The position numbers and the translations under genes were made by a program. A DNA stretch of 64,000 bases from Zoroaster sp. YZ-2022. Taxonomy: Eukaryota > Echinodermata > Asteroidea > Forcipulatida > Zoroasteridae. The stretch is taken from contig CM055820.1 in NCBI GenBank assembly GCA_029582265.1, positions 17,132,485 through 17,196,484 of the forward strand, read 5' to 3'. This document shows positions 1-47,483 of the stretch, piece after piece. Numbering within the stretch: the stretch's first letter is position 1; every line of letters begins with the position of its first letter. The notes beneath the pieces were generated by a model. The model was not told the origin of the DNA, made no database searches, and saw nothing but the letters and a program-made list of their open reading frames with translations.

Positions 1-23
1 ACACTGTTTAACAATAATATTAA

Positions 24-333
24 CCCTCCTACACATGGAGGCCACTCCGATCCACTAAATTTTCAGTATGTTTTTCACCAACCTTTAGTACATACAAGCC
101 TGCTGTCCTTTACAAGTAATCTTACAAAATCAACTGTGTGCCACCCAAGGCCACTGTAAATGTTTGAACATATTAGTATGGCCTGCAATGTATCAATGGG
201 AGACCACTTTACCCTGCAATCTCAGTGGTGTGACAGTGCACAGAAGGGTAACTATAGGAGGCCACTAGCAACAGCTAATGGTTTGGAGTGACCTGAATGA
301 GTTGTTTCAAAAATTGCACTGATTGTAGGAGGG
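24..333. mobile_element. TTAA-type MITE (family P2)
   Basis: Starts CCCTCCTACACATGGAGG after TTAA and ends TTGTAGGAGGG before TTTTAA. The tips resemble family P1 but the interior is unrelated. A second copy lies at 15156-15601. Confidence 0.75.
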
Positions 334-572
334 TTTTAATATCCAAAGCCCCCCCAAAAAAAATAATAATAATAAACAAACAAAAAACAAAACCATAACA
401 CAAAAACGCAAGGCAATTTCCTAATCCTATATATGCTAGAAATTTGTACACGAAAAGAATGTCAAACACAACTGCCACTAGTGCAATGTCTAAGCATGTG
501 TATTTAGCAGATGACAAAATGGCCAACGTCTCACTGGATGTACAATACAGTACAGTACAGTTTAGGTCCTCA

Positions 573-1740
573 TTTTGAAGCTTTAGGCTTCATATGAGTC
601 AGGACTCCTAGGAGCCTGGTGAAACCAGTCTTTGACTGTGTTTCTCTTTTAATCTGCTCAATAGAAATATCACCCAGAAGTCTTGAGATACCTATCCAGG
701 GATCTCGATAGTATGGGACTCTAGGAATAAAAAATAAACTAAGCTTGGTCAAATTTGTATTTTCCCTACGACAAGTATGAGCTATGTATTTCAGATACTG
801 GGAGTTAATATAATTCCGAAGTGGTTGACTTTTTGTTATGCGCCTAGATCTATATTAGCAAAGTAAAGAGCATGATTAACTTCACCTTCTACAAGTGAAG
901 GTTTCTACGGAAACCATCTTTAATCATTCGCCTTAGGAAACCATACCAACTACTTTCAATCCTTTTTATTTCTTTCTCACTAGGCCTCCAGCATTGGGTA
1001 GCATATGTCAGTCTAGGACGAACACATGCTTCCAGGATTTTAGTCCGAATGGACATACGTACTTCCCTGTCACAAAGAATCCCCTTAAGTTCATAAAATT
1101 TAGCTGTAGCCTTTGCAATTCTTAGGTCAGTGGAATTTCTACCATCATTGAAGATGGTGTGGCCAAGATAGCAAAATTCAGACACATTTCCAAGTTCAGT
1201 ACCATCAATGACAATATTTATGTCACTCGTAGATGTATTAAATTGCATCACTTTAGTTTTTTTGAAAGAAATTGTTAATCCAAAACGTTTACAAGTTGTG
1301 TTCATTATATTCATAATTCCTTGTGCTTCAGCAATGCTTATACAAAATAAAACCAAATCATCGGCATACAAGAGCCACCTTATTATTTCAATACCATTCA
1401 TTTTCTTGGTTTTTCTTTGTTCCCGGTTAGTGCATTCGCTAGAAATACGGTAATCGAACGAGACACCCCATCCACCTGGATACTTTCTGTCAATAGCCTC
1501 TGCACACACTTTCAAGACAAAATCAAAATAGAAGTTAAACAGTGTTGGACTTTCTAGGCCTCCTTGTCGACAACCAGATAAAATATCAAATTTTACTTTA
1601 GTCCCAGAAATACATGCAGTTGTACCATCATATAATTTTCTGAGAATGTAGATAAGGAGTTTGGCACCAGTGCGTAGTTCTAAAACCCGAAACAAAAAAT
1701 CTCTAGGGATATAATCATATGCACATACATTCATTGCTCA
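573..1740 (-). pseudogene. Non-LTR retrotransposon reverse transcriptase fragment
   Basis: The reading frame 889-1734 has RT motifs in order: AYDYIPRDFLF (first catalytic Asp), SGCRQGGLESPTLFN, LLYADDLVLF (catalytic YADD), LTISFKKTKVM and FCYLGHTIF, then a thumb/connection region with QCWRPSEKEI. A second frame (570-752) continues with DPWIGISRLLGDISIEQIKR, seen in such LINE C termini. Truncated at the 5' side (no endonuclease) and frameshifted, so dead. RTE- or Jockey-like; the exact clade is not resolved. Confidence 0.85.
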
Positions 1741-2124
1741 AAATTTCCCAAAATATCGTTTCCAATCCTCACTTGACTACACTTTCCTCTCCTTAAGTGT
1801 GTCCTCTATCATCCATCTTTTAAAGGAAAATCTGTGATATTTGTCATATTTTGATAGAATTAGAAAAGTACATGTAACGTTAACTGTTGTTTTCTACATT
1901 CTTTCCTTTTAGTTTTATGCTATCCCAACCCAAGTGCATGTTGTAAAAAAAAAAAACATAACAGTAACTACTTTGAAAAGACATTATCAATATGCACGAT
2001 CAAGGATGATGGATGATGTAGAGTGCAATGTTACTTACTGACTCTACTGGTGGCATAGCCTGGTCCCTGGAGCAGAGAGGACCAGAAAACACATTGGCAT
2101 TGCATGATTAAATCTCAAACTGAT

Positions 2125-2805
2125 AGGACCCTATCTACAGTGCCAAGTACATTTCCGACAGGGTCCTGACCAAGAATTCTTCCCGTAAAGTTTAAACTGG
2201 ATTTTCTCCTTTTTTTACCTGTCTTCGTTGGCTGGACTGAGGAAATGCAGGCACTGTAACTTCTAAACTGCCTCTTGGATAAACGATTTTTGCTGAAAGA
2301 TGTCTCAAAAAGATTATTCCCCTACAATTCTCAGAGCATCGGCCAATCTGTGTACAAACTTTTCACACCGTTCATGCTGAATAATGCACATGAGCGATGA
2401 CCTTGGGGTCAGAACATCGATTGTGCGGCAGAACACGTCTCTTTAAATCGCCTGCACTGTGAGTAAAGTCCTGTCTCACTTGTGCAATTGATGTTCTGCC
2501 GCGCAATCAATGTTCTGACCCCAAGGTGACAAGGGTTACAAGGTCATCGCTCGATGAACGGCATGAAAAGTTTGTACACAGATTGGCTGATGCTCTGAGA
2601 ATTGTCGGGGAAATCCTCTTTTTTTTTTTAGACATCTTTCAGCAAAAATCATTTGTCCAAGAGGCAGTTCAGCCAACGATGACAGGTAAAAAAAGAAGAA
2701 AATCCAGTGCAAACTTTACAGGTATACGAACGGGAAGAACTCTTGGTCAGGACCCTATCGGAAGTGTACTTTGCACTGTAACATTAACTTATAATAGATA
2801 GGGCT
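2125..2805. mobile_element. Foldback element with ~330-bp arms
   Basis: The left arm (TAGGACCCTATCTACAGTGC to GACCTTGGGGTCAGAACATC) is repeated inverted on the right (GTTCTGACCCCAAGGTGAC to CACTGTAACATTAAC); arm identity is high with small indels and the spacer is short. An apparent 91-codon frame (2526-2801) is only the right arm. No transposase; class unknown. Confidence 0.8.
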
Positions 2806-5022
2806 ATAGTATCAGATCTACACTAATGTTATAAATTATATAGGCCCTATAATTTATAGGCTATATAAAGTACTAGTATAGGCCTAGTTACATTTTATAT
2901 TTACAGAAATTGTTGTGTAGTTACTACTAGTTGAGCGCTAATTATCCTTCCAAAGCCTCAGAATCCGAAGCTCGAAACGTTATCAAAACACGCGAGTACA
3001 AACCATAGTTGTCAGGTTGTTTTGCTTGGAAGAATGATTTGGTGGGTTCAGTCATGGTCAGACGGTTGTATTTGTGCACATGACAGACGCGTACGCGTTA
3101 CCGTTGGTTTACTCATTCAGTCCTAGTCCTACCTCAGACCATGGAGGAAGTGCTCAGACCACGCAGAAATGCACCATTGTTCCAAATTGCCAGACCCCAT
3201 ATTTGTAACATGACTAGCTCTTTGCATTACTAAATATCTACACTTACCTGTCATATCACAAACATTTCATTTTAGTTGTTTTCCAATGAGTCATTCGCAG
3301 TCAGAATAGGGTGCTCCTCTTTTCAAATATAAATTCCGTTTAGAGGCTTCCCAAGTGATTGATTAATTATCGCTGGTTCCAATAATTGATTCTAATTCGC
3401 TTTCAATGCCATGTTGGAAATTCCGGGTACCATGGATCATGGCAGTGGTTGTTACTGGTACTCGGTTGTATCATGGAGTATGTACGAAAAATCTAACGTA
3501 ATGAGACAAGAAACCAGTCCTCATCATGTATGGGAGTATTGTGAAGCTAGGAGACTTTGGCCAGTCTATCGTCAGATGTAATCACTAACTTGATAAGTTA
3601 ATCTTAGTTTGGAGGACACGACCGGATCGGGAGCGCGATCGGGAGGGGCATCCACAGCCTCAGGGTGATGGCCATGATCGTGTTTTCGTCAACAGCACCC
3701 TTCACTGAACAGTGACACTGAAAACAGGAACTCGTTTTGACGACATGCCAGAAGCTTGTTGAAAACTTGAGGCACATGGGCCTAAGCCTCAGTATACTAG
3801 CCTACTGCATGCATATCGTACATTTTTATGTGAAAACTTAGATGTCGAATTAATAACAACATGTAACGAATTAATAACATGTAAAACACCGTATTATGCC
3901 TACATTGTCACGTACGTTTTGGTGTTTCACAACACAACAACTGAAAAGTGTATTAGTTCGTTTTTGAGCCGTAATTCCCTTTTTTTTTTTTTTCCCCAGT
4001 ATCATGGGGGGGGGGGGGGCACTAAAACTAATTCTTCAACCAGCCGTGACCCCTGGTACCACCCCTGTGAGGAGATAACGCAGTATCAGAACCAGAATCA
4101 GAACAATTAAGTGTCACTTATCACCAAACACGTATTTTTGAATAAGAAAAACTAACTAAAATTTTTGCATTGAGTCTAGTGAGTACGTGGACAAAAAGTA
4201 AACGGCAATAATCAACTGTCAAATGTCAAAACCTTATGGCTATAAATGAACATGGTCTTATTTTTATATAAGATGATATTGATATATTCCATGCCCTGTT
4301 CATCGTAGCTATATTGTCCCTTTAATTATAATTATTTAAATGATATCGACAGAGGGCGCCCCGAGTGAAAACAAGTCAGAACCGTATATTGGGCAGTTTG
4401 ATTCAAGTCAAAAGAAAGGTTTTGATGCGCAAACCGAGGGCTGGCCCCCTTGGGGTAGAGCACCCGGGTTAATCAAACCAGAGATCGCAGATTCAAGTCC
4501 CGCTATACAGTATGTGTTTTTGTTCACAACAATTATTTTCAAGCCCCTAAACACTATTGGTTATTTTGAAAAACAAAATATAAATCAAACTTGGTGTAAA
4601 ATAATTCAAACATCCCTTTGAAAAATATATATATTTCTTGATAAACGCCCAGGCCAAGTAAGGGTTGATTTTAATGATTTTGCTAAGTGCGTTTGGGTTG
4701 TGGATGCTTGCGACCTCTACGGGTCTCTAAATAGGCAGAATAATACACAATATCTGTTGGTAACATGTCTGCAAATACATCCATAAGAATCAAAGTATGT
4801 GTACATCAGAATCAAACATGTGAATCCAGCGGGAGGGGGGGGGGGGGGGGGAGGAATCAGGATGTATCATATCATGTCAACACCATTCAAATAAGTTGTC
4901 AGGTAATAACTTACCCACAGTTTCTGTTTGGGTTGTTACGAGTGGTGTATACACCCCCACTCGTTTATAAGAACACAAAATAAATCTTTGACCAACATTT
5001 CAGGGAATATAGGCTAATTTAT
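2806..5022. other. Upstream intergenic stretch, no gene seen
   Basis: Contains G runs (4005-4018 and 4834-4851) and short frames without recognisable motifs. Nothing supports a gene. Confidence 0.6.
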
Positions 5023-5370
5023 GGAGTGTCGTGGCCGAGCGGTCTAGCTTGCCGGACTCGGGTTCTGGTGTTGGCAGCAGAGTGTGGGTTCGGGTCCCGG
5101 CCGTGACACTTGTGTCCTTGAGCAAGACACTTAACCATAATTGCTTCTCTCCACCCTGGGGTTAAATGGGTACCTGTGAGGGCAGAGTTGGTTGATTAGC
5201 CCTATATGCGCTGTAATGGCAGTAATTGAGCTGTATACTCCCCAGGGAGCTGAGATGGTTTCAGGAATGATTTATGAGCCTTATGAGCAGGGGTAATAAT
5301 ATGCGCCTTGAGCACCACTCAGTTGGTGGATACGTGCGCTATGTAAGTCCACACATTATTATTATTATTA
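5023..5370 (+). mobile_element. tRNA-headed SINE (family A) with ATT tail
   Basis: Pol III-type head with a B box (GGTTCGGGTCCC at about 5087-5098), body with GAGCAAGACACTTAACCAT and GGGAGCTGAGATGGTTTC, and tail CCACA(C)ATTATTATT. Same family in at least ten places in this window. Confidence 0.85.
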
Positions 5371-6904
5371 ATTGACAATTTGCGAGCCCAAAAGAGCATA
5401 CATCGCTTTTGAATAAAAATATACCCCAGTGTAACCAGCCAAACACCTTTTTTGTTAGGAATAATGGGCTTTATGTGAATACTGGGTATTTGGGACAAAA
5501 CAAACAAGGAGATATTCATCTTGTGATGTGTTCGGGGCTCCATCTCTTAATTCTTTCCGTACTCAGGTTTTCTGTGCCTTCCAGTAACTGGTGTGTATTT
5601 GAGTGTCTTAAATTGTTGCATTCTATTGTTATGTAATTTTTAATTTATTGTTTTTATATTTATATTTATATTTTTATTTATCATTTTCTGTAATTGGCGG
5701 CTCGTCCGCTGGTGAAATTGGACAATAAATAAATAAATAAATAAATAAATCTTTACTTTACCTCCAACTTTGTATATCATTCTAGACCAGCAAAACTTTT
5801 CTACTACGCGCGCACATTATGGCTGACTGCTCGAAAGAGGGGGTTATTACACTACAAAAAGGAGTAGCACATAATGTTACAATCAGCGGCGGCACCAGAC
5901 CTGTTAAACTGGGGGTGGGGGGGAGGGGGGGGGGCAAGAGGGGGCATGCTTAAATTTAAGGGGGGAAAACATTAATCTTTAATATAATTTTGTACTGCTG
6001 AAAAAGCATTGACTTACCATCGGGGGAAAAAATTGGGGGGTAATTGGGGGCATTTCCCCCCCCCCCTTCCCCCAAAAGAACAAACAAACAACAAAAACAA
6101 TTGCCAAAATCAGTGTAGCATATATGTTACAACGGTGCATACTGGGATAACCATGGACCGGATGCGCCAACTACTAACCAAGGACTGGCCCTGCTAAAGC
6201 TCACTGACGGTGGGTAAGAGTGCAGATACGGTCATCCATATGTTGCAGGTTCATGTCCCACAGATAGTGTCTGTAATTCGTCGGACGTCGGTGCGGTCCC
6301 TTTGTTCTTTTATTTGTTTTGTCGTTCATCAGTGGTCAGATGGGTCAGCTTATATATTTAGGGAAAAAAGTAATAACGTTCAGCTCTAAAAATCATGAAA
6401 GGCTAGTGTTTTTCACGGGGAGGGGGCGGGGGGTGCTTAAATTAGATCACCTCTGTAAACTTGTGGTTTAAACTCGAAAGCAACATTTTGATTGACGTCA
6501 TATCTTTTCTTCTGAAATTTAACAAGGCTAGCGCGAGGCTGTCGATACATTGCCTTTATCATGAAAGTAAACCACCCTCAAATGAATTAATTTAAAGTTA
6601 AATTCTGAAATAAATTTTCCCTCCGTCCGGCGCTCAAATAGTCCAGATATTATATTTGCTCGTTTGTTCAAAACATTCAAAAGACATGAAAAACCTTTCC
6701 GTTTTTGTTTTGTTTTGTTTTATTATTTAAAAAAAAAAAAAAAAAATACAGTATGGTATTTAAAAAAAATATATATTAATTTTTTTTTACCCCATGTTTG
6801 TCCCGCTGCGCGCTGCAACAAAACGCTGAATGGAATCGACCGCAATTGATCAAGGTAAATGAAACTTCAATAGAGGGCGGTGGAACTGAATTGCAGAGAA
6901 ATCG
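5371..6904. other. Region upstream of UROC1
   Basis: AATA run (5725-5752), G/C homopolymers (5910-5935, 6050-6072), A/T-rich stretches at 6727-6790. The promoter should lie in or near here, but no TATA box or known binding-site cluster could be assigned. Confidence 0.5.
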
Positions 6905-6969
6905 ATCATACTAGAGTTAAATGATATAACTCTATGAGAGAAATCGATAACGTGGTGTGTTGTCTAAAA
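6905..6969 (+). promoter_or_regulatory. UROC1 5' leader just upstream of the start codon
   Basis: AGAGTTA and TAACTCT (6913-6933) form a 7-bp inverted repeat just before the alternative ATG at 6934. No TATA box or initiator could be assigned with confidence, so this is probably 5'UTR. Whether the small stem matters is unknown. Confidence 0.25.
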
Positions 6970-42078
<35,109 letters not shown>

Positions 42079-42082
42079 GTCA

Positions 42083-42354
42083 GGGGGATGTCCGTCCAGA
42101 TGATTTGACACACTTAAACAATTTCGGACTCAAACTGGTCTTCAACCCTTCAGAAACCAAAGCAACCGGAAGCAGCCGCAACCTAAACGCCCATAGCGGC
42201 CGGCCGCAACTGGCCACATATTTCAGGATCCTCATGTTCTGTGCTATGCATAAAACATGATATTTCAGATTTCCGTGATATTGTTGTCTTAGAACCCTCC
42301 TACTCTAGCTGCACTTTAGTGGGAAGTTGCTATAGAGGTCAAAACCAGTCAACT
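42083..42354. repeat. 272-bp segment after the UROC1 stop (likely donor of the 30-kb copy)
   Basis: Begins 5 bp after the UROC1 stop codon, probably 3'UTR, and includes the first 60 bases of the P1 MITE at 42295. See 30048-30319. Confidence 0.9.
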
Positions 42355-42604
42355 GCCTGTTTTGACTGTTGACCCAAACGTGCACACAGGGGCATTTTTT
42401 GGACTGGTTTTTACTGTCATTTTGACCACCCTGAACAATACCAGACAATGCTTTCACCAGTCAAAAACGGTTGACTCATTTTAACCTGTAAATGTACTTA
42501 CTACATGTAAGGTTTGACAGTGTTTGACTTTTAAGTGCACTACATATACCTTGGCAAGTATATCAACATATTGACTGATTTTGACGCTGGTAGTAGTTGG
42601 AGAG
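42295..42604. mobile_element. TTAA-type MITE (family P1) downstream of UROC1
   Basis: 310 bp, begins CCCTCCTACTC and ends before TTAA at 42605. Near its right end is the internal TTAA of the satellite unit, followed by GTGCACTACATATACC, in single copy. Lies about 215 bp after the UROC1 stop; its first 60 bases are included in the 272-bp duplicate at 30 kb. Confidence 0.8.
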
Positions 42605-42952
42605 TTAATACAAGATATAAGCTCAAAACATATGAAGATTTATAAAATGTTTTGAAATATTTTCATTTGAACTAAATAACAGCAAAGCCATTCAAATCTA
42701 CCAATAACCTGGTCGTTTGAAAGTGGCTATCAAGAAAAGACTGGTCTCGAAGGGTTAACAAAAAATTCATTCTGTTTTCAAAGACCGGTCTCGTCAGCAT
42801 TTCTCAACCAACTGGAATGTTTTGATTGTCTGAGTTATGTATGACTAATTGGAGACTTTGTTTTGATGATATCAAACATCCTATGAATCTTTTCACCACC
42901 ATGGCGTTAAATTATACTTGAAATATCTTTCGTGCTTGGTATTGCCTAACTA

Positions 42953-43524
42953 CACTGCTCAAAATAAAATAGGACTCAAAAGTATTTCTTGGTCCATTTT
43001 GTCCATGTGAGGACACAAAAGCAGTTTTTGGTGATAGTGAAGTACTAAAGGTTACTCTGCAACATTTTAAACACTTTTCACGTGTTGTGCATGTCTAATG
43101 ACGGTTTAAACTGGCAGATCATGTGATAAGGCATGAAAATGCAGATAACAGGTTGATGTACAGTACTCAATATCAAACTCAGCTAATCAGCTTTATTTCT
43201 TTATGAGTAACTCCACAATTGACTTCAGTAGGATGTTGCAGCATCCCGGACTCGCACACATTCTGCACAATGCCTCCTCATGAACAGTACGGTGTTCCGG
43301 ATCACAGCTTGGTCGAGGTTGTTCCACTCATCTGGTAGAGCTGCTGTCAGGTTGGCAACGTTCCTTACAGGAGGGTTGTGACTTCTGACTCTGTAACTGA
43401 GAATTGCCCAAATGTTGCAGAGTAACCTTTAGTACTTTACTTCCACCAAAAACTGCTTTTGTGTCCTCACATGGACAAAATGGACCAAGAAATGCTTTTG
43501 AGTCCTATTTTATTTTGAGCAGTG
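42953..43524. mobile_element. Tc1/mariner-type transposon, internally decayed
   Basis: Ends CACTGCTCAAAATAAAATAG and its inverse, each next to TA, the standard Tc1/mariner target. The arms extend over GGACAAAATGGACCAAGAAA and continue about 140 bp with mismatches. The interior keeps the end of a transposase gene (43225-43377). Confidence 0.88.
43225..43377 (-). pseudogene. Tc1-like transposase, C-terminal fragment
   Basis: 51 codons including stop: NPPVRNVANLTAALPDEWNN, LDQAVIRNTVLFMRRHCA and a short tail. The pattern EEW..L.Q..I...V..M.RR is the C terminus of Tc1 transposases. The DDE catalytic core is missing, so it is inactive. Confidence 0.8.
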
Positions 43525-44345
43525 TATATCATATGAGTTTGAATTTTATTAATGGTTTAAACTTTATAATGAATCAGAAAAATGGAAATATTTTCATGAC
43601 AAATATATAGAGATACCTTACTTTGAATATCATTTACTATTATTATAATGTTACCTCCTATATTAATCAAGGATTTTTATTAGTTTTGGGTCAAGACGTC
43701 TCTGTGGCTGCTTTGTTTGTGAATGGCATAGCTTGACCAACTGAGGGCGCTTTTCATTATTCACAGCGCAGAGGACTTGCACAAATGGCTTAGATACCTT
43801 GTAATCGATTTCTTAATTCTGTCTCAGTTTTTCACACAGCTTTTCCTATGAAACCAATCAACGATAATGTTTAAAATGCATGTTGCATGCATACGTGCAC
43901 CAGTGCAATGTATAATAAACGTTATGCAAGTGTGCATTATAAGCCACATGATGCATGAGCAATTTGGAAGAAGATGTTCAAACCAAATTACAAAATATCT
44001 AAAACTTTTTTTTGTGCAATGCCACACTCCTAAAAAAAAAAACCAAAATCAACTGTACTGTGTGTAGCGTGGTGCAGCTCATTCACACACGTGTCTCGGT
44101 CTAAGACTAGACTTTTATATATGCAGTTTAAATTTATTTTTGTAGTTACTTTCCAATACCTTTTTCTTTTTTTCTGTTAGAGCGCGCGCTGGCCTAGAAA
44201 ACCGAGTGTGATACGATCATATTACCATGGCTGCTACTGGCTCATTATTTATGCATCTAGACAAGCGTGCGCTCACGAGGTATTGTTTTCAGTCACCGCA
44301 TTCATATAAAAATAGGACACCGATTCCATGTCCTGTCACAAGTAG
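43525..44345. other. UROC1-HAL intergenic, part 1
   Basis: Short frames only; no conserved motif. Confidence 0.5.
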
Positions 44346-44691
44346 TGGAGTGCCATGGTTCGAGCGGTTTAGTGCATCGGATTTGTGTTCCGATGGCCGA
44401 GTCGTCAGAATGTGGGTTCGAATCCCGCCCGTGACCTTGAGCAAGACACTTTACCATAATTGCTTCTCTCCACCCAGGGGTAAATGGGTAACCTGTGAGG
44501 GCAGAGTTGGTTGTTGTGTTTGATTAGCCCTATATGCGCTGAAAATGGCAGCAATTGAGCTGTATACTCCCCCAGGGAGCTGAGATGGTTTTCAGGAATG
44601 ATTTATGCGCCTGATGAGCAGGGGTAAATAATGTAATGCGCCTTGAGCACCAGTTTGGGGATACGTGCGCTATATAAGTCCACATTATTAT
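44346..44691 (+). mobile_element. tRNA-headed SINE (family A)
   Basis: GAGTGCCATGGTTCGAGCGG, B box GGTTCGAATCCC, body and short ATT tail. Intergenic. Confidence 0.85.
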
Positions 44692-45298
44692 AAGTCAGCT
44701 CTGATCATGATGATATTGGTCCCTTTAATATGATCTGATTTGGCATTGTCCATTAGCTATGTCACTTGTTTCGATCTGCTGAGATAGGTGAAAAAGAACA
44801 AACTTTAAAACACTTGCATGAATAAAATGGGAAGCAATAATATTGAATGTAACTAGTGTAAGTATCTTTATTTGAAAGAGTCTAATAAGTTTGTGTCACA
44901 GAGCAACATATTCAAATATGTGACCCACTTCATCAAAATGAGGAATGGGCCCCAAATTTCACATTTTGAGATATGGATATCAACTTACAGAGAATTTAAT
45001 GGGCTTTCTGATGATGCTAAACATTCATTTATTGGTTCATTTCATTCCTGTGTTAGGATGTGATAAATTGATAATGTAACAATGCAGTCATGCACGTTTT
45101 GTGAACTTTGGAAGTCCATTACATGGAAACATGTGTTAGGGGACATTCCTCATTTCGATGGAGCGGGTCACATATTAACTAGTTTTTCAAAAATAAGATA
45201 TTACAATTATGGAAGAATAAATTCTTAACAATCCACGATGAATACATAACACTGCAACCTTACAGATTATTTTAAAAATATAATTAAGATTCAGAGAC
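44692..45298. other. UROC1-HAL intergenic, part 2
   Basis: TGACCCACTTCATCAAAATG and ATGGAGCGGGTCACATATT form a loose inverted pair (44920 and 45160), perhaps a MITE. No gene. Confidence 0.4.
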
Positions 45299-45595
45299 TT
45301 AAGGCCAATAAAAAGGTGTCCAAATGTTCCATACACAAAGTATGGCGGCTAAGAGAGGTCTCACAAATCGGGTAAACATTCATAACCCTATGTGAAAAAG
45401 TTGTATAAAACAGAATTTCAATCTATAGTTTGATGAAATTCTTGCATCGGGTGATAAACAATTGATTCAATTGTTTATCAAAATCCAGCAATTTTGGTTG
45501 TATTTGGACATCGTTTCATAGAAGAATTTTTTTTTTAAATGTTGATGTGTGGGGTCTGAGACGACGCGAGCTCAGAATTTTTTCGGACCTAAAAA
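45299..45595. mobile_element. MITE (family with CACAAAGTATGG), diverged
   Basis: CTTAAGGCCAATAAAAAGG, TACACAAAGTATGGCGGC, GGTCTGAGACGACGCGAG, ending TTTTTTCGGACCTAAA. It contains a short extra insertion near 45420-45480. Intergenic. Confidence 0.65.
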
Positions 45596-46638
45596 TCAAA
45601 GTGAAAAATATCAAGTGAAACAATTTTTGTATAAACCAGTGAGCAAAGTATCATTTACAGATCTTTTACTATAAATTGTGTTATATTTCTGGCAAAAAAT
45701 TGTAGGAAATATGGTAGTTTTAAAATTACAACTAAAAACTAGTTACATATTATAAAGGACACCCTGTTCTGTATAAACCTTTTTCTGTATAAACCTTCCA
45801 ATCAACATGAAAGCCGGTACAATGAGCATGATGATAAAATAAAGAATGTCATTTTAGATTAAAGTTTTATTATACACTGTACTCTCATAATCCTAACTAG
45901 GAACCATCCCAAATCCTCCAAAATCCATCAATATGTAAAAAGGTACCCCAATTGTGGGGGGGGGGGGGGGGGTTACTGTCATGAGCACTGATTAATTAAT
46001 AATTGTAGTTTAATTTACTTGATCAAAGAGAAAAACAAATGGCTACAAAAATTAGCTTAACAATACAATCGAATTACGTTATACCAATAGCCAGTCACCT
46101 GCAGAAAGTGTGCCATTGTATATTAACCCAGTCCACAGCCCACTACTCCAACAATAGACTTGGGCCATTCATGATGTTTTATTTCCACAGACTGACACGC
46201 AGGGTCTCAAACGTAGCAGTGCATCATCACGGGTCATTTGCCGAGAACTGTACTTTAACAAACACGGCGTTTGATGCAAACTGCTTTGTAAATGCGCCAA
46301 TAAAGTGCGTGTTGTTCGACTCTCTGCCATACCCGAATCAAATCTAGTTCACATTCCCATTTAGTTCTGGAACTAACCGCATTGAGCGCTTTTCCCCATG
46401 ATGCTCTCAAGCAAGGAATCCAATCTCGTTACTGCGCTTGTTGTGCGTGTGCGCACTTGGGAGTAAAATGCAATGGTCAAGGTAATAGACTGATTACACA
46501 CCAAATTACTTTTAAATCGTAAAAGTTTTAAAACACACATTCCTTTACATTTATTACAATTCACGTTTTGTGGCGATGAAACATTTCTTTATTGATTAAT
46601 CGACAGAGTGATTTTATTTTAAGTATTTTTTTTTTTTA
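45596..46638. other. UROC1-HAL intergenic, part 3
   Basis: A G run (45956-45972) and one 102-codon frame (46039-46347) with no recognisable domain, homologue or splice context. I do not call it a gene. Confidence 0.5.
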
Positions 46639-46994
46639 GGGCTGTGCATTTTCGGTTATTTCAGGAACCGGATACCCGAAATTGGAAATCTTCAGATACC
46701 CGGGTACCTGTAAACAATTTTATAAAAACTCCCGAATGTATAAAATAACCAATACGAACACAAGTTTCAAACAAAAGCCGGCAAGTCTGTGAACGGCTGT
46801 CGGCAAGTGTTTCTTCTAAAGCCTTCATCTAAGTTTTCTTAATTTTGTTAGCAAACAATCAGAGAGTTCCATAATTTTGTGTGAATTAAAATGTTCAGTC
46901 GGAATTTTAAAAAGTCGTTTACGGGTAATTGGAACCAAAAAATGGAACCGGGTAATGACATTTTCGGTCGGGTATCCGGGTACCCGGCACAGCC
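46639..46994. mobile_element. Probable hAT-like MITE
   Basis: Ends GGGCTGTGCATTTTCGG and GGTACCCGGCACAGCC are inverted repeats, with CCGGATACCCG/CGGGTATCCGG inside. The T-rich flanks make a target duplication unreadable. Confidence 0.55.
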
Positions 46995-47169
46995 TTAATT
47001 TTTTTAGTTCAAATAATTTTTTAAAATCATTTTTTCAACCAGAAAAACCAACAGACTACTTGAGCACACTACTCTGGAGTAAATACCTATTTTGAATGTG
47101 AAACAATCCCAATCCAGCTAAAGCACACAAAACAATGTTAATGGATGAGAGTTCGATAACGGACATTAA

Positions 47170-47479
47170 CCCTCCAACTACTACAAGGGTCAAAATCAGT
47201 CAAAATGATGATATACTTGCCAAGGTATATCTAGTGCACTTAAAAGTCAAGCACAGTCAAACCTTACATTGTAGTAAGTACATTTACAAGTCAAAATGAG
47301 TCGACCGTTTTTGACTGGTAAAAGCATTGTTCTTGTATTGTCCAGGGTGGTCAAAATGACAGAAAAAAACAGTCAAAAATGCCCCTGTGTGCACATTTGG
47401 GTCAACAGTCAAAACAGGCAGTTGGCTGGTTTTGACCTCTATAGCTACTTGCCACTAAAGTGCAGCTATAGTAGTAGGA
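47170..47479. mobile_element. TTAA-type MITE (family P1)
   Basis: TTAA flanks at 47166-47169 and 47480-47483, ends CCCTCCAACTACTACAAGGG and GCTATAGTAGTAGGA. Non-coding, in the UROC1-HAL intergenic region. Confidence 0.8.
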
Positions 47480-47483
47480 TTAA

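Noticed and set aside
2526..2801. 91-codon frame as a gene
   Set aside because: It is the right arm of the foldback element.
5023..5110. Functional tRNA genes at the GGTTCGAATCC motifs
   Set aside because: The motifs sit in SINE heads followed by a shared SINE body and ATT tail; no clean cloverleaf was found.
46039..46347. 102-codon intergenic frame
   Set aside because: No recognisable domain, no codon bias evident, no splice context.
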